DNA of 64,000 nt from Pseudomonas viridiflava (GCA_900596015.1 UVIF01000001.1:452513-516512); one strand, 5' to 3'. Positions 36,106-48,390 are shown, counted from the stretch's first letter. Program-made: numbers and translations. Notes: a model not told the origin generated them from the letters alone.

Positions 36106-36921
36106 ATGCTCAGTCTATCCTTGGGGCCATTCGCGCTTTCCCTGCATCACCTGCTGATACTGCTGGCCCTGGGCCTGGCCAGTGTCGTGGGCTGGCAGAT
36201 GGCTCGCAGGGGGGTCGGCAGCAATCCCGAGGCGCTGATATTCCGCCTGTTTCTGCTGTGCCTGGTGGTCGCGCGCGCAGCTTTCGTGCTGCGCTATTGG
36301 GCCCAGTATCGGCAGGATCTCTGGCAGATTCCCGATATCCGCGACGGTGGCTTCCTGGTGTGGCCCGGGCTGGCGTTCAGCGGCCTGACGGCGTTGGTGT
36401 ATGCCTGGCGGCGCCCCTCAATGCGCCGCACGCTGGGCTGGAGCCTGGCCAGCGGTCTGTTGTTCTGGACGGTCGCCAACGTCGGCAGCCACTGGTATCA
36501 GCAGGCGCGACACTCACAGTTGCCCCAGGTCACCTTGCACACTGCCACAGGCCAATCCGTAGCGCTGCGCAGCTACGGTGGCAAGCCTATGGTAGTCAAC
36601 CTCTGGGCAAGCTGGTGCCCGCCCTGCAGACGAGAAATGCCTGTGCTGCTGGACATGCAGAAACTTCACCCTGAGGTGCTTTTTCTGTTCGTGAACCATG
36701 GCGAAACCGCGCAGATCGTGGCGAGTTTCGCCGGAACGACGGGGCTGGATTTGACTCAGGTGCTATTCGACGCCCAGGGCGAACTGGGCCGCGCGCTGGG
36801 TTCAGTCGCGCTGCCGACCACGCTGTTCTACAGCAGCGAAGGAAAACTGCTGGGCAGTCATATAGGCGAATTGTCGAAAGCCAGCCTGCAGCACGCGCTT
36901 GAAACCTTGCCAGCCCAATAA
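36106..36921 (+). CDS. Membrane protein with Lgt-like N-terminus and TlpA thioredoxin C-terminus
   Basis: 271 residues. The first ~135 residues hold about four membrane segments (HHLLILLALGLASVVGWQ, ALIFRLFLLCLVVARAAFVL, GLAFSGLTALVYAW, GWSLASGLLFWTVANVG) and resemble a shortened prolipoprotein diacylglyceryl transferase. The C-terminal domain is TlpA-like: VVNLWASWCPPCRREMPVLL near residue 165 and the cis-Pro segment SVALPTTLFYSSEGKLLG. It is probably a periplasm-facing disulfide reductase. The active-site CxxC is intact, while the known catalytic residues of Lgt are not evident. A response-regulator-like box stands in its promoter region. Confidence 0.85.
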   Translation: MLSLSLGPFALSLHHLLILLALGLASVVGWQMARRGVGSNPEALIFRLFLLCLVVARAAFVLRYWAQYRQDLWQIPDIRDGGFLVWPGLAFSGLTALVYAWRRPSMRRTLGWSLASGLLFWTVANVGSHWYQQARHSQLPQVTLHTATGQSVALRSYGGKPMVVNLWASWCPPCRREMPVLLDMQKLHPEVLFLFVNHGETAQIVASFAGTTGLDLTQVLFDAQGELGRALGSVALPTTLFYSSEGKLLGSHIGELSKASLQHALETLPAQ

Positions 36922-36940
36922 TCCCCCCACACCGCAACCC

Positions 36941-37098
36941 TGTAGCAGCGGCGCAAGCCGCGTCGGCGGTGGGTGCGGTATTCCTGAAATAACGCGTTGA
37001 ACCCGGACGCGGCTCGCGCCGCTGCTACAGGGATCTCGCCCCACTCCTTGCACCCCCCCGTAGCAGCGGCGCAAGCCGCGTCGGCGGTGGGTGCGGTC
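36941..37098. repeat. REP cluster with a 38-bp perfect direct repeat
   Basis: Two identical 38-bp copies at 36942-36979 and 37060-37097 (GTAGCAGCGGCGCAAGCCGC...), spaced 118 bp. An inverted related copy lies between them (37007-37032). It fills the convergent gap between the TlpA fusion and asd. Confidence 0.9.
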
Positions 37099-37110
37099 AC
37101 GCTGGAGGAA

Positions 37111-38223
37111 TCAGCGCTCCAGCAGGATCCGCAGCATGCGGCGCAGCGGTTCGGCGGCGCCCCACAACAGCTGGTCGCCGACCGTGAACGCGCCCAGGTA
37201 CTGTGAGCCCATGTTCAACTTGCGCAGGCGCCCGACCGGGATGTTCAGCGTGCCGGTAACTTGAGTGGGTGTCAGTTCCTGCATGCTCGCTTCGCGGCTG
37301 TTCTGCACCAGCTTGACCCACGGGTTGTGCTGGCTGATCAGCCCTTCGATGTCCGCCATCGGCACGTCCTTGTTCAACTTGATGGTCAGCGCCTGGCTGT
37401 GGCAGCGCATGGCGCCGATGCGCACGCAGATGCCATCCACCGGAATCGGGCTCTTGAAGCGACCCAGAATCTTGTTCGTCTCGGCCTGGGCCTTCCACTC
37501 TTCACGGCTCTGCCCATTCGGCAGTTCCTTGTCGATGTAGGGGATCAGACTGCCGGCCAGCGGCACACCGAAGTTCTCGGTCGGAAAACCCTCGCCACGC
37601 ATGGCTTCGGCAACCTTGCGATCGATGTCGAGAATGGCACTGGCCGGGTTGGCCAGGTCATCGGCCACCGAGGCATGGGTGCTGCCCATCTGCTTGATCA
37701 GCTCGCGCATGTTCTGCGCACCGGCGCCCGAAGCCGCCTGGTAGGTCATGGCACTCATCCACTCCACCAGACCGGCCTCGAACAGCCCGCCCAGGCCCAT
37801 CAGCATCAGGCTTACAGTGCAGTTGCCACCGATGTAGTTCTTGGTGCCGGCATCCAGTTGCTGGTCGATCACCCGGCGGTTGACCGGGTCGAGCACGATC
37901 ACCGCGTCATCCTGCATGCGCAGGCTGGAAGCGGCGTCGATCCAGTAACCCTGCCAGCCGGCCTCGCGCAGCTTGGGGAATACCTCACTGGTGTAGTCGC
38001 CGCCCTGGCAGGTCAGAATCACGTCAAGCGTCTTCAGCTCTTCAATGCTGTAGGCATCCTTGAGCGGGGCAATGTCCTTGCCGACCGCAGGGCCCTGGCC
38101 GCCTACATTGGAAGTGGTGAAAAACACCGGCTCGATCAGATCGAAGTCCTGCTCTTCCAGCATCCGCTGCATAAGCACGGAACCGACCATACCGCGCCAA
38201 CCGATCAGACCTACACGTTTCAT
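37111..38223 (-). CDS. asd: Aspartate-semialdehyde dehydrogenase
   Basis: 370 residues. The NADP-binding start is [18 protein letters not shown]. The catalytic Cys lies in [17 protein letters not shown]. It also has [17 protein letters not shown] with the substrate-binding Arg and active-site His. It reduces aspartyl phosphate, feeding lysine/diaminopimelate, threonine and methionine synthesis. Class of the gamma-proteobacterial enzymes. It lies 66 bp after leuB on the same strand with a terminator-like hairpin between. The right neighbour in other pseudomonads is fimV; here a REP cluster follows. Confidence 0.97.
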   Translation of the reverse strand: MKRVGLIGWRGMVGSVLMQRMLEEQDFDLIEPVFFTTSNVGGQGPAVGKDIAPLKDAYSIEELKTLDVILTCQGGDYTSEVFPKLREAGWQGYWIDAASSLRMQDDAVIVLDPVNRRVIDQQLDAGTKNYIGGNCTVSLMLMGLGGLFEAGLVEWMSAMTYQAASGAGAQNMRELIKQMGSTHASVADDLANPASAILDIDRKVAEAMRGEGFPTENFGVPLAGSLIPYIDKELPNGQSREEWKAQAETNKILGRFKSPIPVDGICVRIGAMRCHSQALTIKLNKDVPMADIEGLISQHNPWVKLVQNSREASMQELTPTQVTGTLNIPVGRLRKLNMGSQYLGAFTVGDQLLWGAAEPLRRMLRILLER

Positions 38224-38241
38224 CGCAACTACACCTTCTTG

Positions 38242-38284
38242 AAAAGTGGGCCGCTGCTTTCGATTGAAAGTCGCAGCGGGCCCA
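38242..38284 (-). terminator. Hairpin between leuB and asd
   Basis: Minus strand TGGGCC(C)GCTG ... CTTTC-AATC-GAAAG ... CAGCGGCCCA then CTTTTC; a long stem with small bulges. It may terminate part of leu transcription before asd. Confidence 0.65.
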
Positions 38285-38289
38285 AGAGA

Positions 38290-39372
38290 TTACAGATTCC
38301 GCAGCGCGGCGACTACTGCATCGCCCATTTCCTGCGTACCGACCCGTGCGTTGCCTTCAGACCAGATATCGCCGGTGCGCAAGCCCTGGTCCAGAACCAG
38401 GCTGACCGCCTGCTCGATGGCAGCGGCCGCGTCATGCTGGTTGAAGCTGTAACGCAGCATCATCGATACCGAAAGGATGGTCGCCAGCGGGTTGGCGATG
38501 CCTTGGCCGGCGATGTCCGGCGCCGAGCCATGGCACGGCTCGTACATGCCCTTGTTGTGCGCGTCCAGGGACGCCGAAGGCAACATGCCGATGGAGCCGG
38601 TGAGCATCGACGCCTCATCGGAAAGAATGTCGCCGAACAGGTTGTCGGTGACCATCACATCGAACTGTTTCGGCGCGCGCACCAACTGCATCGCGGCGTT
38701 GTCGACGTACATGTGGCTCAACTCGACGTCGGGATAATCCTTGCCGATCTCCTCGGCAACTTCGCGCCACAGCTGGCTCGACGCCAACACGTTGGCCTTG
38801 TCCACCGAGCACAGCTTCTTGCCACGCACCTGGGCCATGTCGAAGCCGACGCGCACGATGCGGCGGATCTCACTTTCGCTGTAGGGCAGGGTGTCGTAGG
38901 CCTGACGCTCGCCGCCGTCGAGTTCGCGGACACCACGCGGCGCGCCGAAGTAGATCCCGCCAGTCAGCTCACGCACGATGAGGATATCCAGCCCGGCAAC
39001 GATTTCCGGCTTCAGGCTGGAAGCGTCGGCCAGTTGCGGATAAAGGATGGCCGGACGCAGGTTGGCGAACAGACCCAGCTGCGAGCGAATCTTCAGCAGA
39101 CCGCGTTCCGGGCGAATATCGCGTTCGATCTTGTCCCATTTCGGCCCGCCCACCGCGCCCAGCAGCACCGCGTCGGCGGCACGGGCACGTTCCAGGGTCT
39201 CGTCGGCCAGCGGCACGCCATGCTTGTCGATGGCAGCGCCGCCGATCACGTCGTGGGCGAGCTCGAAGCCCAGCTGGAACTTGTCGTTGGCCAGTTCCAG
39301 CACCTTGACCGCTTCGGCCATGATTTCCGGGCCGATGCCGTCGCCTGGGAGAATCAGAATCTGCTTGCTCAT
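38290..39372 (-). CDS. leuB: 3-isopropylmalate dehydrogenase
   Basis: 360 residues from [17 protein letters not shown] with GAGGAAC upstream; the longer frame to 39669 reads into the methyltransferase gene. Signatures: [56 protein letters not shown] and [20 protein letters not shown]. It oxidises and decarboxylates 3-isopropylmalate with NAD in leucine synthesis. Members around it: leuC, leuD and a methyltransferase gene. Confidence 0.98.
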   Translation of the reverse strand: MSKQILILPGDGIGPEIMAEAVKVLELANDKFQLGFELAHDVIGGAAIDKHGVPLADETLERARAADAVLLGAVGGPKWDKIERDIRPERGLLKIRSQLGLFANLRPAILYPQLADASSLKPEIVAGLDILIVRELTGGIYFGAPRGVRELDGGERQAYDTLPYSESEIRRIVRVGFDMAQVRGKKLCSVDKANVLASSQLWREVAEEIGKDYPDVELSHMYVDNAAMQLVRAPKQFDVMVTDNLFGDILSDEASMLTGSIGMLPSASLDAHNKGMYEPCHGSAPDIAGQGIANPLATILSVSMMLRYSFNQHDAAAAIEQAVSLVLDQGLRTGDIWSEGNARVGTQEMGDAVVAALRNL

Positions 39373-39430
39373 GCGTTCCTCGTTAATTCCGGTGATACGG
39401 CAGGCCCTCGGGCAGGCCGTGAATGAATGC

Positions 39431-40189
39431 TCAACGCTGGGCCCACAACACCAGCACGTCGGTGCTGAACGAGCCATTGTCGTCGATCTGGTAATACTCG
39501 CGCACCTCGGCGCCCACAGCTTGCTGCAAGGTGCGGATGGCCGCGCGCATGACCTCGGGCGTGCGCATGCGCTCGACCCACGAGGCGTATTCCAGGCGCA
39601 GGCGCTGGCGAGTGTGCCCGCGTACCTGCAGACCCGCTTCATTGACTTGGCTGAGCCATTCGCCGGCACTGTAGTCGCGCACGTGGCTGGTGTCGCGCAG
39701 CACTTCCACGCTCTGCAGGTAGGTATCGAGCAGCGGGCTGCCCGGCGACATCACGTCGATGAAGCAGGCCACGCCACCGGGCTTGAGCACGCGGCGCACT
39801 TCGCGCAGGGCCAGGCCGAGGTCGCTCCAGTGGTGCGCCGAATAGCGACTGAACACATAGTCGAACTCGCCATCGGCGAACGGCAGCCGCTCGGCCGGGC
39901 CGAGTTGGGTGCTGACATTGCCCAGCCCTCGCTCGCGAGCGGCGCTGGCGACCACGTCGAGCATCTGTTGCGACAGATCATAGGCCACCACCTGCTTGAC
40001 CAGTGGCGCGCAATGGAAGCTGACGTGGCCGGCGCCACATCCCAGGTCCAGCAGCCGGGCCTGGGACTGGCCCGCCAGTTCCGCCTGGAGCAGCGCGAAT
40101 TCCGCGCCCTGGGCGTGAACGGTGCTGCTCAGATAGGCCGAGGCCTGTTCGCCGAACTGTTTCTGCACGACTTGGGTGTGCTGGGTCAT
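39431..40189 (-). CDS. Class I SAM-dependent methyltransferase within the leu cluster
   Basis: 252 residues. Motif I is [16 protein letters not shown], motif [21 protein letters not shown], post-motif [19 protein letters not shown]. UbiE/BioC-like fold. AAGGAAG precedes the ATG. Position between leuD and leuB is, from memory, a conserved feature of pseudomonads, but no role in leucine synthesis is known. Substrate unassigned. Confidence 0.92.
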   Translation of the reverse strand: MTQHTQVVQKQFGEQASAYLSSTVHAQGAEFALLQAELAGQSQARLLDLGCGAGHVSFHCAPLVKQVVAYDLSQQMLDVVASAARERGLGNVSTQLGPAERLPFADGEFDYVFSRYSAHHWSDLGLALREVRRVLKPGGVACFIDVMSPGSPLLDTYLQSVEVLRDTSHVRDYSAGEWLSQVNEAGLQVRGHTRQRLRLEYASWVERMRTPEVMRAAIRTLQQAVGAEVREYYQIDDNGSFSTDVLVLWAQR

Positions 40190-40230
40190 GGGCTGGGCTT
40201 CCTTGTGCCTGGGTTGGTGGTGGCCTTGCC

Positions 40231-40338
40231 GGCCTCTTCGCGGGCAGAGGGCTCAGCCGCCCGCCCCGCTCCCACCCGTTCCCTTCATAACAAATGGGTG
40301 GAGACCCTGTGGGAGCGGGTTCTACCCGCGAAGAGGCC
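40231..40338. repeat. REP pair between leuD and the methyltransferase gene
   Basis: GGCCTCTTCGCGGGCAGAGG ... GCTCCCACC and the inverted GTGGGAGCGGGTTCTACCCG ... GAAGAGGCC. It can form a long hairpin within the leu cluster. Confidence 0.85.
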
Positions 40339-40359
40339 AAACCTGCCTACATCAATCAA

Positions 40360-41001
40360 TCAATCACGAAACAACCAAGGCTGGCTCGCCCGATGCTTGG
40401 CCTCGAACGTCGCAATCGCCTCGCCGTCCTGCAAGGTCAGGCCAATATCGTCCAACCCATTCAGCAGGCAATGCTTGCGAAACTCGTCAATCTCGAAGCT
40501 GTAGACCTTGCCGCTCGGGCTGGTCACGCTCTGGGTCGCCAGGTCCACGGTCAACTGGTAACCCGGCGCGGCCTCGACTTCCTGGAACAACTCATCCACT
40601 TGCTCATCGCTGAGGATGATCGGCAACAAGCCGTTCTTGAAGCTGTTGTTGAAGAAGATATCCGCATAGCTCGGCGCGATCACGGCGCGAAAGCCGTACT
40701 CGTCCAACGCCCAGGGCGCATGCTCGCGGCTGGAACCGCAACCGAAGTTCTCCCGCGCCAGCAGCACGCTGGCACCTTGGTAGCGCTGGTGATTGAGGAC
40801 GAAATCCTTGTTCAGCGGACGCTTGGAATTGTCCTGATAAGGCTGGCCGACATCCAGGTAGCGCCATTCGTCGAACAGGTTCGGGCCAAAGCCGGTGCGC
40901 TTGATCGACTTCAAGAACTGCTTGGGAATGATCTGGTCGGTGTCGACGTTGGCACGATCCAACGGAGCGACCAGACCGGTGTGTCGAGTGAAGGCTTTCA
41001 T
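40360..41001 (-). CDS. leuD: 3-isopropylmalate dehydratase small subunit
   Basis: 213 residues. [24 protein letters not shown] is the family start, and [18 protein letters not shown] holds the swivel-domain substrate residues. With LeuC it isomerises 2- to 3-isopropylmalate. Its ATG overlaps the leuC stop by 4 bp. Confidence 0.98.
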   Translation of the reverse strand: MKAFTRHTGLVAPLDRANVDTDQIIPKQFLKSIKRTGFGPNLFDEWRYLDVGQPYQDNSKRPLNKDFVLNHQRYQGASVLLARENFGCGSSREHAPWALDEYGFRAVIAPSYADIFFNNSFKNGLLPIILSDEQVDELFQEVEAAPGYQLTVDLATQSVTSPSGKVYSFEIDEFRKHCLLNGLDDIGLTLQDGEAIATFEAKHRASQPWLFRD

Positions 41002-42431
41002 GCTGCGTTCCCCTGGATCAATTCACGAACGTCGACGAATCGGCCGACGACGGCGGCTGCGGCGGCCATGGCCGGGCTGACCAGGTGGGTACGCCCACCG
41101 GCGCCCTGGCGGCCCTCGAAGTTGCGGTTGGAGGTCGATGCGCAGTGCTCGCCCGACTCCAGCCGGTCCGGGTTCATCGCCAGGCACATGGAGCAGCCCG
41201 GCTCACGCCATTCGAAGCCCGCCTCGAGGAAAATCTTGTCCAGACCCTCGCGCTCGGCCTGCGCCTTGACCAGGCCCGAGCCTGGCACGACGATCGCCTG
41301 CTTGATGGTCGAGGCCACCTTGCGGCCCTTGGCGATCACCGCAGCGGCGCGCAGGTCTTCGATGCGAGAATTGGTACACGAGCCGATGAATACGCGGTCG
41401 AGCTGAATGTCGGTGATCGCCTGGTTGGCGGTCAGGCCCATGTATTTCAGGGCACGCTCGATGGAGCCGCGCTTGACCAGATCCGACTCGCGCGCCGGGT
41501 CCGGCACGTTCTGGTCGACGGCCAGGACCATTTCCGGTGAGGTTCCCCAACTGACCTGCGGCTTGATCTGCGCCGCATCCAGGCGTACCACGGTGTCAAA
41601 GTGTGCATCGGCGTCGGACACCAGCCCTTTCCACGACTCCACCGCCTTGTCCCAATCGGCGCCACTGGGCGCGAACGGCCGGCCCTTGACGTAGGCGACG
41701 GTCTTTTCATCGGCAGCCACCAGGCCCACGCGTGCACCGGCCTCGATGGACATGTTGCAGATGGTCATGCGGCCTTCAACCGACAGGTCGCGAATGGCGC
41801 TGCCGGCAAACTCGATGGCATGGCCATTGCCGCCGGCGGTGCCGATCTTGCCGATCACGGCCAGCACGATGTCCTTGGCGGTCACGCCAAACGGCAAGGT
41901 CCCTTCGACCAACACCTGCATGTTCTTCATCTTCTTGGCCACCAGGCACTGCGTGGCGAGCACGTGCTCGACCTCCGAGGTACCGATGCCATGGGCCAGG
42001 GCACCGAATGCGCCATGGGTCGAAGTGTGCGAATCGCCGCAGACCACGGTCATGCCGGGCAAGGTCGCGCCCTGCTCCGGACCGATCACGTGGACGATGC
42101 CCTGGCGTACGTCGTTCATCTTGAATTCGGTGATGCCGTACTCATCGCAGTTGTCGTCCAGGGTCTGCACCTGCAGACGCGACACCTGGTCGGCAATCGC
42201 GTCAATGCCGCCCTTGCGTTCCGGGGTGGTCGGTACGTTGTGGTCGGGGGTGGCAATGTTGGCGTCGATGCGCCACGGTTTACGGCCGGCCAGGCGCAAG
42301 CCCTCGAACGCTTGGGGCGAGGTCACTTCATGGATGATGTGACGGTCAATGTAGATCAGCGCCGAGCCATCGTCGCGCTGCTTGACCAAGTGCGAATCCC
42401 AGAGCTTGTCGTAGAGCGTTTTGCCGGCCAT
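40998..42431 (-). CDS. leuC: 3-isopropylmalate dehydratase large subunit
   Basis: 477 residues from [23 protein letters not shown] stands 6 bp upstream, which argues against the ATG at 42446. The [4Fe-4S] cysteines are in [17 protein letters not shown] and the later [13 protein letters not shown]. Other signatures: [21 protein letters not shown]. Aconitase-superfamily enzyme of leucine synthesis. First gene of the leu cluster, divergent from a LysR regulator. Confidence 0.98.
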   Translation of the reverse strand: MAGKTLYDKLWDSHLVKQRDDGSALIYIDRHIIHEVTSPQAFEGLRLAGRKPWRIDANIATPDHNVPTTPERKGGIDAIADQVSRLQVQTLDDNCDEYGITEFKMNDVRQGIVHVIGPEQGATLPGMTVVCGDSHTSTHGAFGALAHGIGTSEVEHVLATQCLVAKKMKNMQVLVEGTLPFGVTAKDIVLAVIGKIGTAGGNGHAIEFAGSAIRDLSVEGRMTICNMSIEAGARVGLVAADEKTVAYVKGRPFAPSGADWDKAVESWKGLVSDADAHFDTVVRLDAAQIKPQVSWGTSPEMVLAVDQNVPDPARESDLVKRGSIERALKYMGLTANQAITDIQLDRVFIGSCTNSRIEDLRAAAVIAKGRKVASTIKQAIVVPGSGLVKAQAEREGLDKIFLEAGFEWREPGCSMCLAMNPDRLESGEHCASTSNRNFEGRQGAGGRTHLVSPAMAAAAAVVGRFVDVRELIQGNAA

Positions 42432-42505
42432 CAGACGTTTCCTCATCAGTCTTGCTGTCTTTTCTATGCCAATAACCGCTTGGCTTGTAGGGGTGATGCT
42501 ATGAG

Positions 42506-42520
42506 GTTATCTTGAATAAC
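42506..42520. promoter_or_regulatory. LysR-type box between leuC and the LysR gene
   Basis: GTTAT-CTTGA-ATAAC, a perfect T-N11-A inverted repeat, in the 136-bp divergent gap. GGATAACC at about 42545 repeats one half. Probable operator of the adjacent LysR protein. Confidence 0.55.
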
Positions 42521-42567
42521 TCAAATTCATAATTTTCATACTTTGGATAACCAAAAGGAATCCGCGC

Positions 42568-43479
42568 ATGGACTTGGCCAGTCTCAATGCCTTTATAGCC
42601 ATCGCCGAAGTGGGCAGTTTTTCCAGGGCCGGGGATCGCCTGCACCTGACTCAGCCGGCAATCAGCAAACGCATCGCCGGGCTGGAATCGCAGTTGGGCG
42701 TGCGCTTGTTCGATCGCCTGGGCCGTGAAGTCAATCTGACCGAGGCCGGCCGGGCCCTGCTGCCGCGCGCCTACCAGATTCTCGATGTGCTGGAAGACAC
42801 CCGCCGCGCCCTGACCAACCTGAGCGGCGACGTGACAGGCCGTTTGACCCTTGCCACCAGCCACCACATCGGTCTGCACCGATTGCCCTCGCTGCTGCGC
42901 ACCTACACGCGGATGTACCCCAAGGTTGCCCTGGACATCCAGTTTCTCGACTCGGAAGTGGCCTATGAAGAGATCCTGCACGGGCGCGCAGAGCTGGCGG
43001 TGATCACCCTGGCGCCCGAGCCGCATCACCTGGTGCGCTCGGTACCGGTGTGGCACGACCCGCTGGATTTCGTCGCCGCCCCCGAGCACCCACTGGCCCT
43101 GCAGGCGCAGGTGACGCTCAGCGATATCGCCGAACATCCGGCGGTGTTTCCGGGCGGCAATACCTTCACCCACCACATCGTCAGCCGCCTGTTCGAGGCG
43201 CAAGGCCTGAGCCCGAACATCGCCATGAGTACCAACTACCTGGAAACCATCAAGATGATGGTGTCGATAGGCCTGGCGTGGAGCGTGCTGCCGCGCACCA
43301 TGCTTGATGAGCAGGTGGCACGCTTCCAACTACCCGGCGTGCAGCTGAGCCGCCAGCTAGGCTATATCCTGCACACCGAACGGACCCTGTCGAACGCGGC
43401 ACGGGCGTTCATGGCGCTGCTCGACGACCAGGCCGGCACATTGGCTGCGGCTGAATCAGAGCTGGGGGCCGAGCAATAG
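42568..43479 (+). CDS. LysR-family regulator divergent from leuC
   Basis: 303 residues. DNA-binding part: LASLNAFIAIAEVGSFSRAGDRLHLTQPAISKRIAGLESQLG. The effector domain is CysB/LysR-like (LATSHHIGLHRLPSLLRTY, FPGGNTFTHHIVSRLF). From its position it likely controls leuCDB expression, perhaps with 2-isopropylmalate as co-inducer, but that is inference. Its 3' end overlaps the convergent PhzF-like gene by 24 bp. Confidence 0.93.
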   Translation: MDLASLNAFIAIAEVGSFSRAGDRLHLTQPAISKRIAGLESQLGVRLFDRLGREVNLTEAGRALLPRAYQILDVLEDTRRALTNLSGDVTGRLTLATSHHIGLHRLPSLLRTYTRMYPKVALDIQFLDSEVAYEEILHGRAELAVITLAPEPHHLVRSVPVWHDPLDFVAAPEHPLALQAQVTLSDIAEHPAVFPGGNTFTHHIVSRLFEAQGLSPNIAMSTNYLETIKMMVSIGLAWSVLPRTMLDEQVARFQLPGVQLSRQLGYILHTERTLSNAARAFMALLDDQAGTLAAAESELGAEQ

Positions 43480-44250
43480 GCGGCCGCTGCTGATCAAGGT
43501 GGCATAGCCGCCGATCTTCACCCGCCCGCCTTCCATCCGGCAAAACAGCTCGCCACCACGGGCCGAGCATTGATAAGCGGTGAGGCTGGTCTTGACCAGA
43601 CGCCTCGACCAGTACGGGATTAGGCTGCAATGGGTGGAACCGGTGACCGCGTCTTCGTCGATGCCGATGGCTGGGGCGAAGTAGCGCGAAACGAAGTCCT
43701 GATGGTCGCCCCGGGCGGTAATGATCACCCCAGGCCACGGCAAGCGTGCCAGGGCCGCCATGTTCGGACGACATTGGCGCACCGCCTGCTCCGACTCCAG
43801 CAGGACGAACAGCGATGCCGCCGCCATGACATCGACCGCTTCGCAACCCAAGGCACGTTCCACATCCAGGGTCAGGCCCAACTGCTCCTCGGGCATCATC
43901 GCCGGGAAGTCGAGCCATAGGCGGTCGCCCTCGCGGCTGACGGTCAGGTTGCCCGAACGGCTGGCGAACGACAGGCTCGACGCTGTCTCCCCATAGACAT
44001 GAAACAGCACGTAGGCGCTGGCCAGGGTGGCATGGCCACACAAAGGCACCTCGGTGCGCGGGGTGAACCAGCGGATGTGCCAGCCCTGCGCTTCGCGAAC
44101 CATGAATGCGGTCTCCGCCAGGTTGTGCTCGGCGGCGATCTTCTGCATCAGCTCATCGGCCAGCCAGCTATCGAGGCGGTAGACCATCGCCGGGTTGCCA
44201 GCAAAGGGATGTTGGGTAAACGCATCGACCTGATGGAAATCCAGTTGCAT
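43456..44250 (-). CDS. PhzF-family isomerase/epimerase-like protein
   Basis: 264 residues from MQLDFHQVDAFTQHPFAGNP (GAGGA upstream). Key family residues: the catalytic Glu in AAEHNLAETAFMV, and RWFTPRTEVPLCGHATLASAYVLF. The C-terminal half has DHQDFVSRYFAPAIGIDEDAVTGSTHCSLIPYW. PhzF itself isomerises an intermediate of phenazine synthesis; no phz genes are near, so this is a stand-alone member such as YddE. Substrate unknown. Confidence 0.9.
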   Translation of the reverse strand: MQLDFHQVDAFTQHPFAGNPAMVYRLDSWLADELMQKIAAEHNLAETAFMVREAQGWHIRWFTPRTEVPLCGHATLASAYVLFHVYGETASSLSFASRSGNLTVSREGDRLWLDFPAMMPEEQLGLTLDVERALGCEAVDVMAAASLFVLLESEQAVRQCRPNMAALARLPWPGVIITARGDHQDFVSRYFAPAIGIDEDAVTGSTHCSLIPYWSRRLVKTSLTAYQCSARGGELFCRMEGGRVKIGGYATLISSGRLLLGPQL

Positions 44251-44344
44251 GGCAATCCTCGCTGTTGCGGAAAGGGGGTGGTGGCCAAGCCGTCTGGCTA
44301 TCGGCGTTCGACTGGTCAAGTCGATGAATAATTTCCTTGGTTCA

Positions 44345-44815
44345 TCAGGCACGGCCGATATCGGCGAAGCGTCCCTGGGTATGCTCGGCCAGCAACTGCG
44401 GCGCCAGCTCGACTTCCAGCCCGCGCCGGCCAGCGCTGACGAACATGCTGGGCAATGCCTCGGCGGTTTGATCGATGAAGGTCCGCAAACGCTTCTTCTG
44501 CCCCAGCGGGCTGATCCCGCCCAGCAGATACCCCGTGGCCCGCTGCGCCGCCTGCGGATCGGCCATCTCGCACTTCTTCACGCCCGCGGCCTGTGCCAGC
44601 GCCTTGAGATCCAACGTGCCGGTCACGGGCACCACCGCCACCAGCAGCTCGCTCCTTTCAGTCGCCGCAAGCAGCGTCTTGAATACCTGCGCGGCGGCCA
44701 GACCGAGCTTTTCCACCGCTTCCAGCCCATACGAAGCCGCCTTGGGATCGTGTTCATAGGCATGCACCCGATGCTCGGCGCGGTGCTTCTTCAAGAGGTC
44801 CAGGGCGGGTGTCAT
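44345..44815 (-). CDS. ybaK: Cys-tRNA(Pro)/Cys-tRNA(Cys) deacylase YbaK
   Basis: 156 residues. YbaK/EbsC fold: EAVEKLGLAAAQVFKTLLAA, VVPVTGTLDLKALAQAAGVKKCEMADPQAAQRATGYLLGGISPLGQ-type region with the conserved Lys and the GGISP loop. It clears Cys mischarged on tRNA-Pro in trans to ProRS. GGAG precedes the ATG. Confidence 0.95.
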   Translation of the reverse strand: MTPALDLLKKHRAEHRVHAYEHDPKAASYGLEAVEKLGLAAAQVFKTLLAATERSELLVAVVPVTGTLDLKALAQAAGVKKCEMADPQAAQRATGYLLGGISPLGQKKRLRTFIDQTAEALPSMFVSAGRRGLEVELAPQLLAEHTQGRFADIGRA

Positions 44816-44922
44816 GCAGGGACTCCAGACAAATAAAAAACATGCCCGGCATTAGGACACAGGCAGGCAAGCCACGCCAACCGCGGCTTTGCTGGAAATG
44901 CGCGGAAAAGTTCGCCCACAGT

Positions 44923-44936
44923 GAACGAACTCGTTC
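44923..44936. promoter_or_regulatory. GlpR-type operator upstream of glpF
   Basis: GAACGA-AC-TCGTTC, a 14-bp palindrome of form GAAC-N6-GTTC, just before the -35 element. A related TTCGTTTGTGAA lies downstream of the -10 (44977-44988). Confidence 0.65.
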
Positions 44937-44947
44937 GCTTTCGACCT

Positions 44948-44976
44948 TTGACAGCGGCGTTTCTTGTCTATATTTT
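44948..44976 (+). promoter_or_regulatory. Sigma-70-type promoter of glpFK
   Basis: TTGACA, 17-bp spacer, TATTTT. The -35 is a full match. It is flanked by GlpR-like sites, giving a leader of about 125 bases. Confidence 0.6.
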
Positions 44977-45030
44977 TTCGTTTGTGAAGATAGGCACGAT
45001 AGTACAATGTGCAAGAAGGCTGTACTCCGG

Positions 45031-45050
45031 CGTGCGATGGGGATCGCACG
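45031..45050 (+). other. Perfect hairpin in the glpF leader
   Basis: CGTGCGAT-GGGG-ATCGCACG: 8-bp stem, four-base loop. No T-run follows, so it is not a terminator; it may affect mRNA stability or translation. Confidence 0.6.
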
Positions 45051-45083
45051 ACGGCAGATTCCAGGCGCCGAAAAACGCGTCAG

Positions 45084-45096
45084 ACAAAAAAAACAA
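45084..45096 (+). promoter_or_regulatory. A-rich Crc/Hfq-like (CA) motif before the glpF start
   Basis: ACAAAAAAAACAA fits AANAANAA and abuts the GGGG Shine-Dalgarno, where Hfq/Crc would block translation when better carbon sources are present. Confidence 0.4.
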
Positions 45097-45111
45097 TTGG
45101 GGTAATACACG

Positions 45112-47509
<2,398 letters not shown>

Positions 47510-47634
47510 TCAGGTAAGCGCACGGGCCGGGCAATTCCGGCCTGTGCAATTGCAGTCCATGGAATCACTTCTGGCGATGGGGCCGGTTCCTGCGGCATCA
47601 TGCATGCTTTTGCATGGCAGCCAAAGGAAGCCCC

Positions 47635-48390
47635 ATGAACCTGCCTCCCCGCCAACAGCAGATCCTCGAACTGGTACGCGAACGCGGCTATGTCAGCATC
47701 GAGGAAATGGCCCAACTGTTCGTCGTGACGCCGCAAACCATTCGGCGTGACATCAACCAGCTGGCCGAAGTCAACCTGCTGCGCCGTTACCACGGTGGCG
47801 CCGCCTATGATTCAAGCATCGAGAACACGGCCTACGCCATGCGTGCCGACCAGATGCGCGACGAAAAGCAGCGCATCGCCGAGGCGATCGCCGCACAGAT
47901 CCCCGACCACGCCTCGCTGTTCATCAATATCGGCACCACCACCGAATCCATCGCCCGCGCCCTGCTCAACCACAGCCACCTGAAGATCATCACCAACAAC
48001 CTGCACGTGGCCTCGATCCTCAGTGGCAAGGACGACTTCGACGTGCTGCTGGCCGGCGGCAACGTACGTCGTGACGGCGGTGTGGTGGGCCAGGCCAGTA
48101 TCGACTTCATCACCCAGTTCAAGGTCGACTTCGCGCTGGTCGGTATCAGCGGCATCGACGAGGACGGCAGCCTGCTGGACTTCGACTATCAAGAGGTTCG
48201 CGTCAGCCAGGCGATCATCGCCAATGCGCGCCAGGTCATTCTGGCCGCCGACTCGAGCAAGTTCGGCCGCAATGCCATGGTTCGCCTGGGCCCGATCAGC
48301 CTGATCGACTGCCTGGTCACCGATCAGCCACCCGTGCCCGCCTTGCTGCAATTGCTGCAACAACACAAGATCCGCCTCGAGATCGTCTGA
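47635..48390 (+). CDS. glpR: Glycerol-3-phosphate regulon repressor, DeoR family
   Basis: 251 residues from [18 protein letters not shown] with AAAGGAAG upstream; the ATG at 47614 would add seven residues and lacks a Shine-Dalgarno. DeoR helix-turn-helix: [25 protein letters not shown] and RRYHGGA. The C-terminal DeoRC sugar-phosphate domain follows ([30 protein letters not shown]). It is expected to repress glpFK and glpD until glycerol 3-phosphate is present. Confidence 0.96.
   Translation: MNLPPRQQQILELVRERGYVSIEEMAQLFVVTPQTIRRDINQLAEVNLLRRYHGGAAYDSSIENTAYAMRADQMRDEKQRIAEAIAAQIPDHASLFINIGTTTESIARALLNHSHLKIITNNLHVASILSGKDDFDVLLAGGNVRRDGGVVGQASIDFITQFKVDFALVGISGIDEDGSLLDFDYQEVRVSQAIIANARQVILAADSSKFGRNAMVRLGPISLIDCLVTDQPPVPALLQLLQQHKIRLEIV

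Noticed and set aside
37261..39426. 721-residue plus-strand frame opposite asd and leuB
   Set aside because: Crosses two real genes and a hairpin; no recognisable domain.
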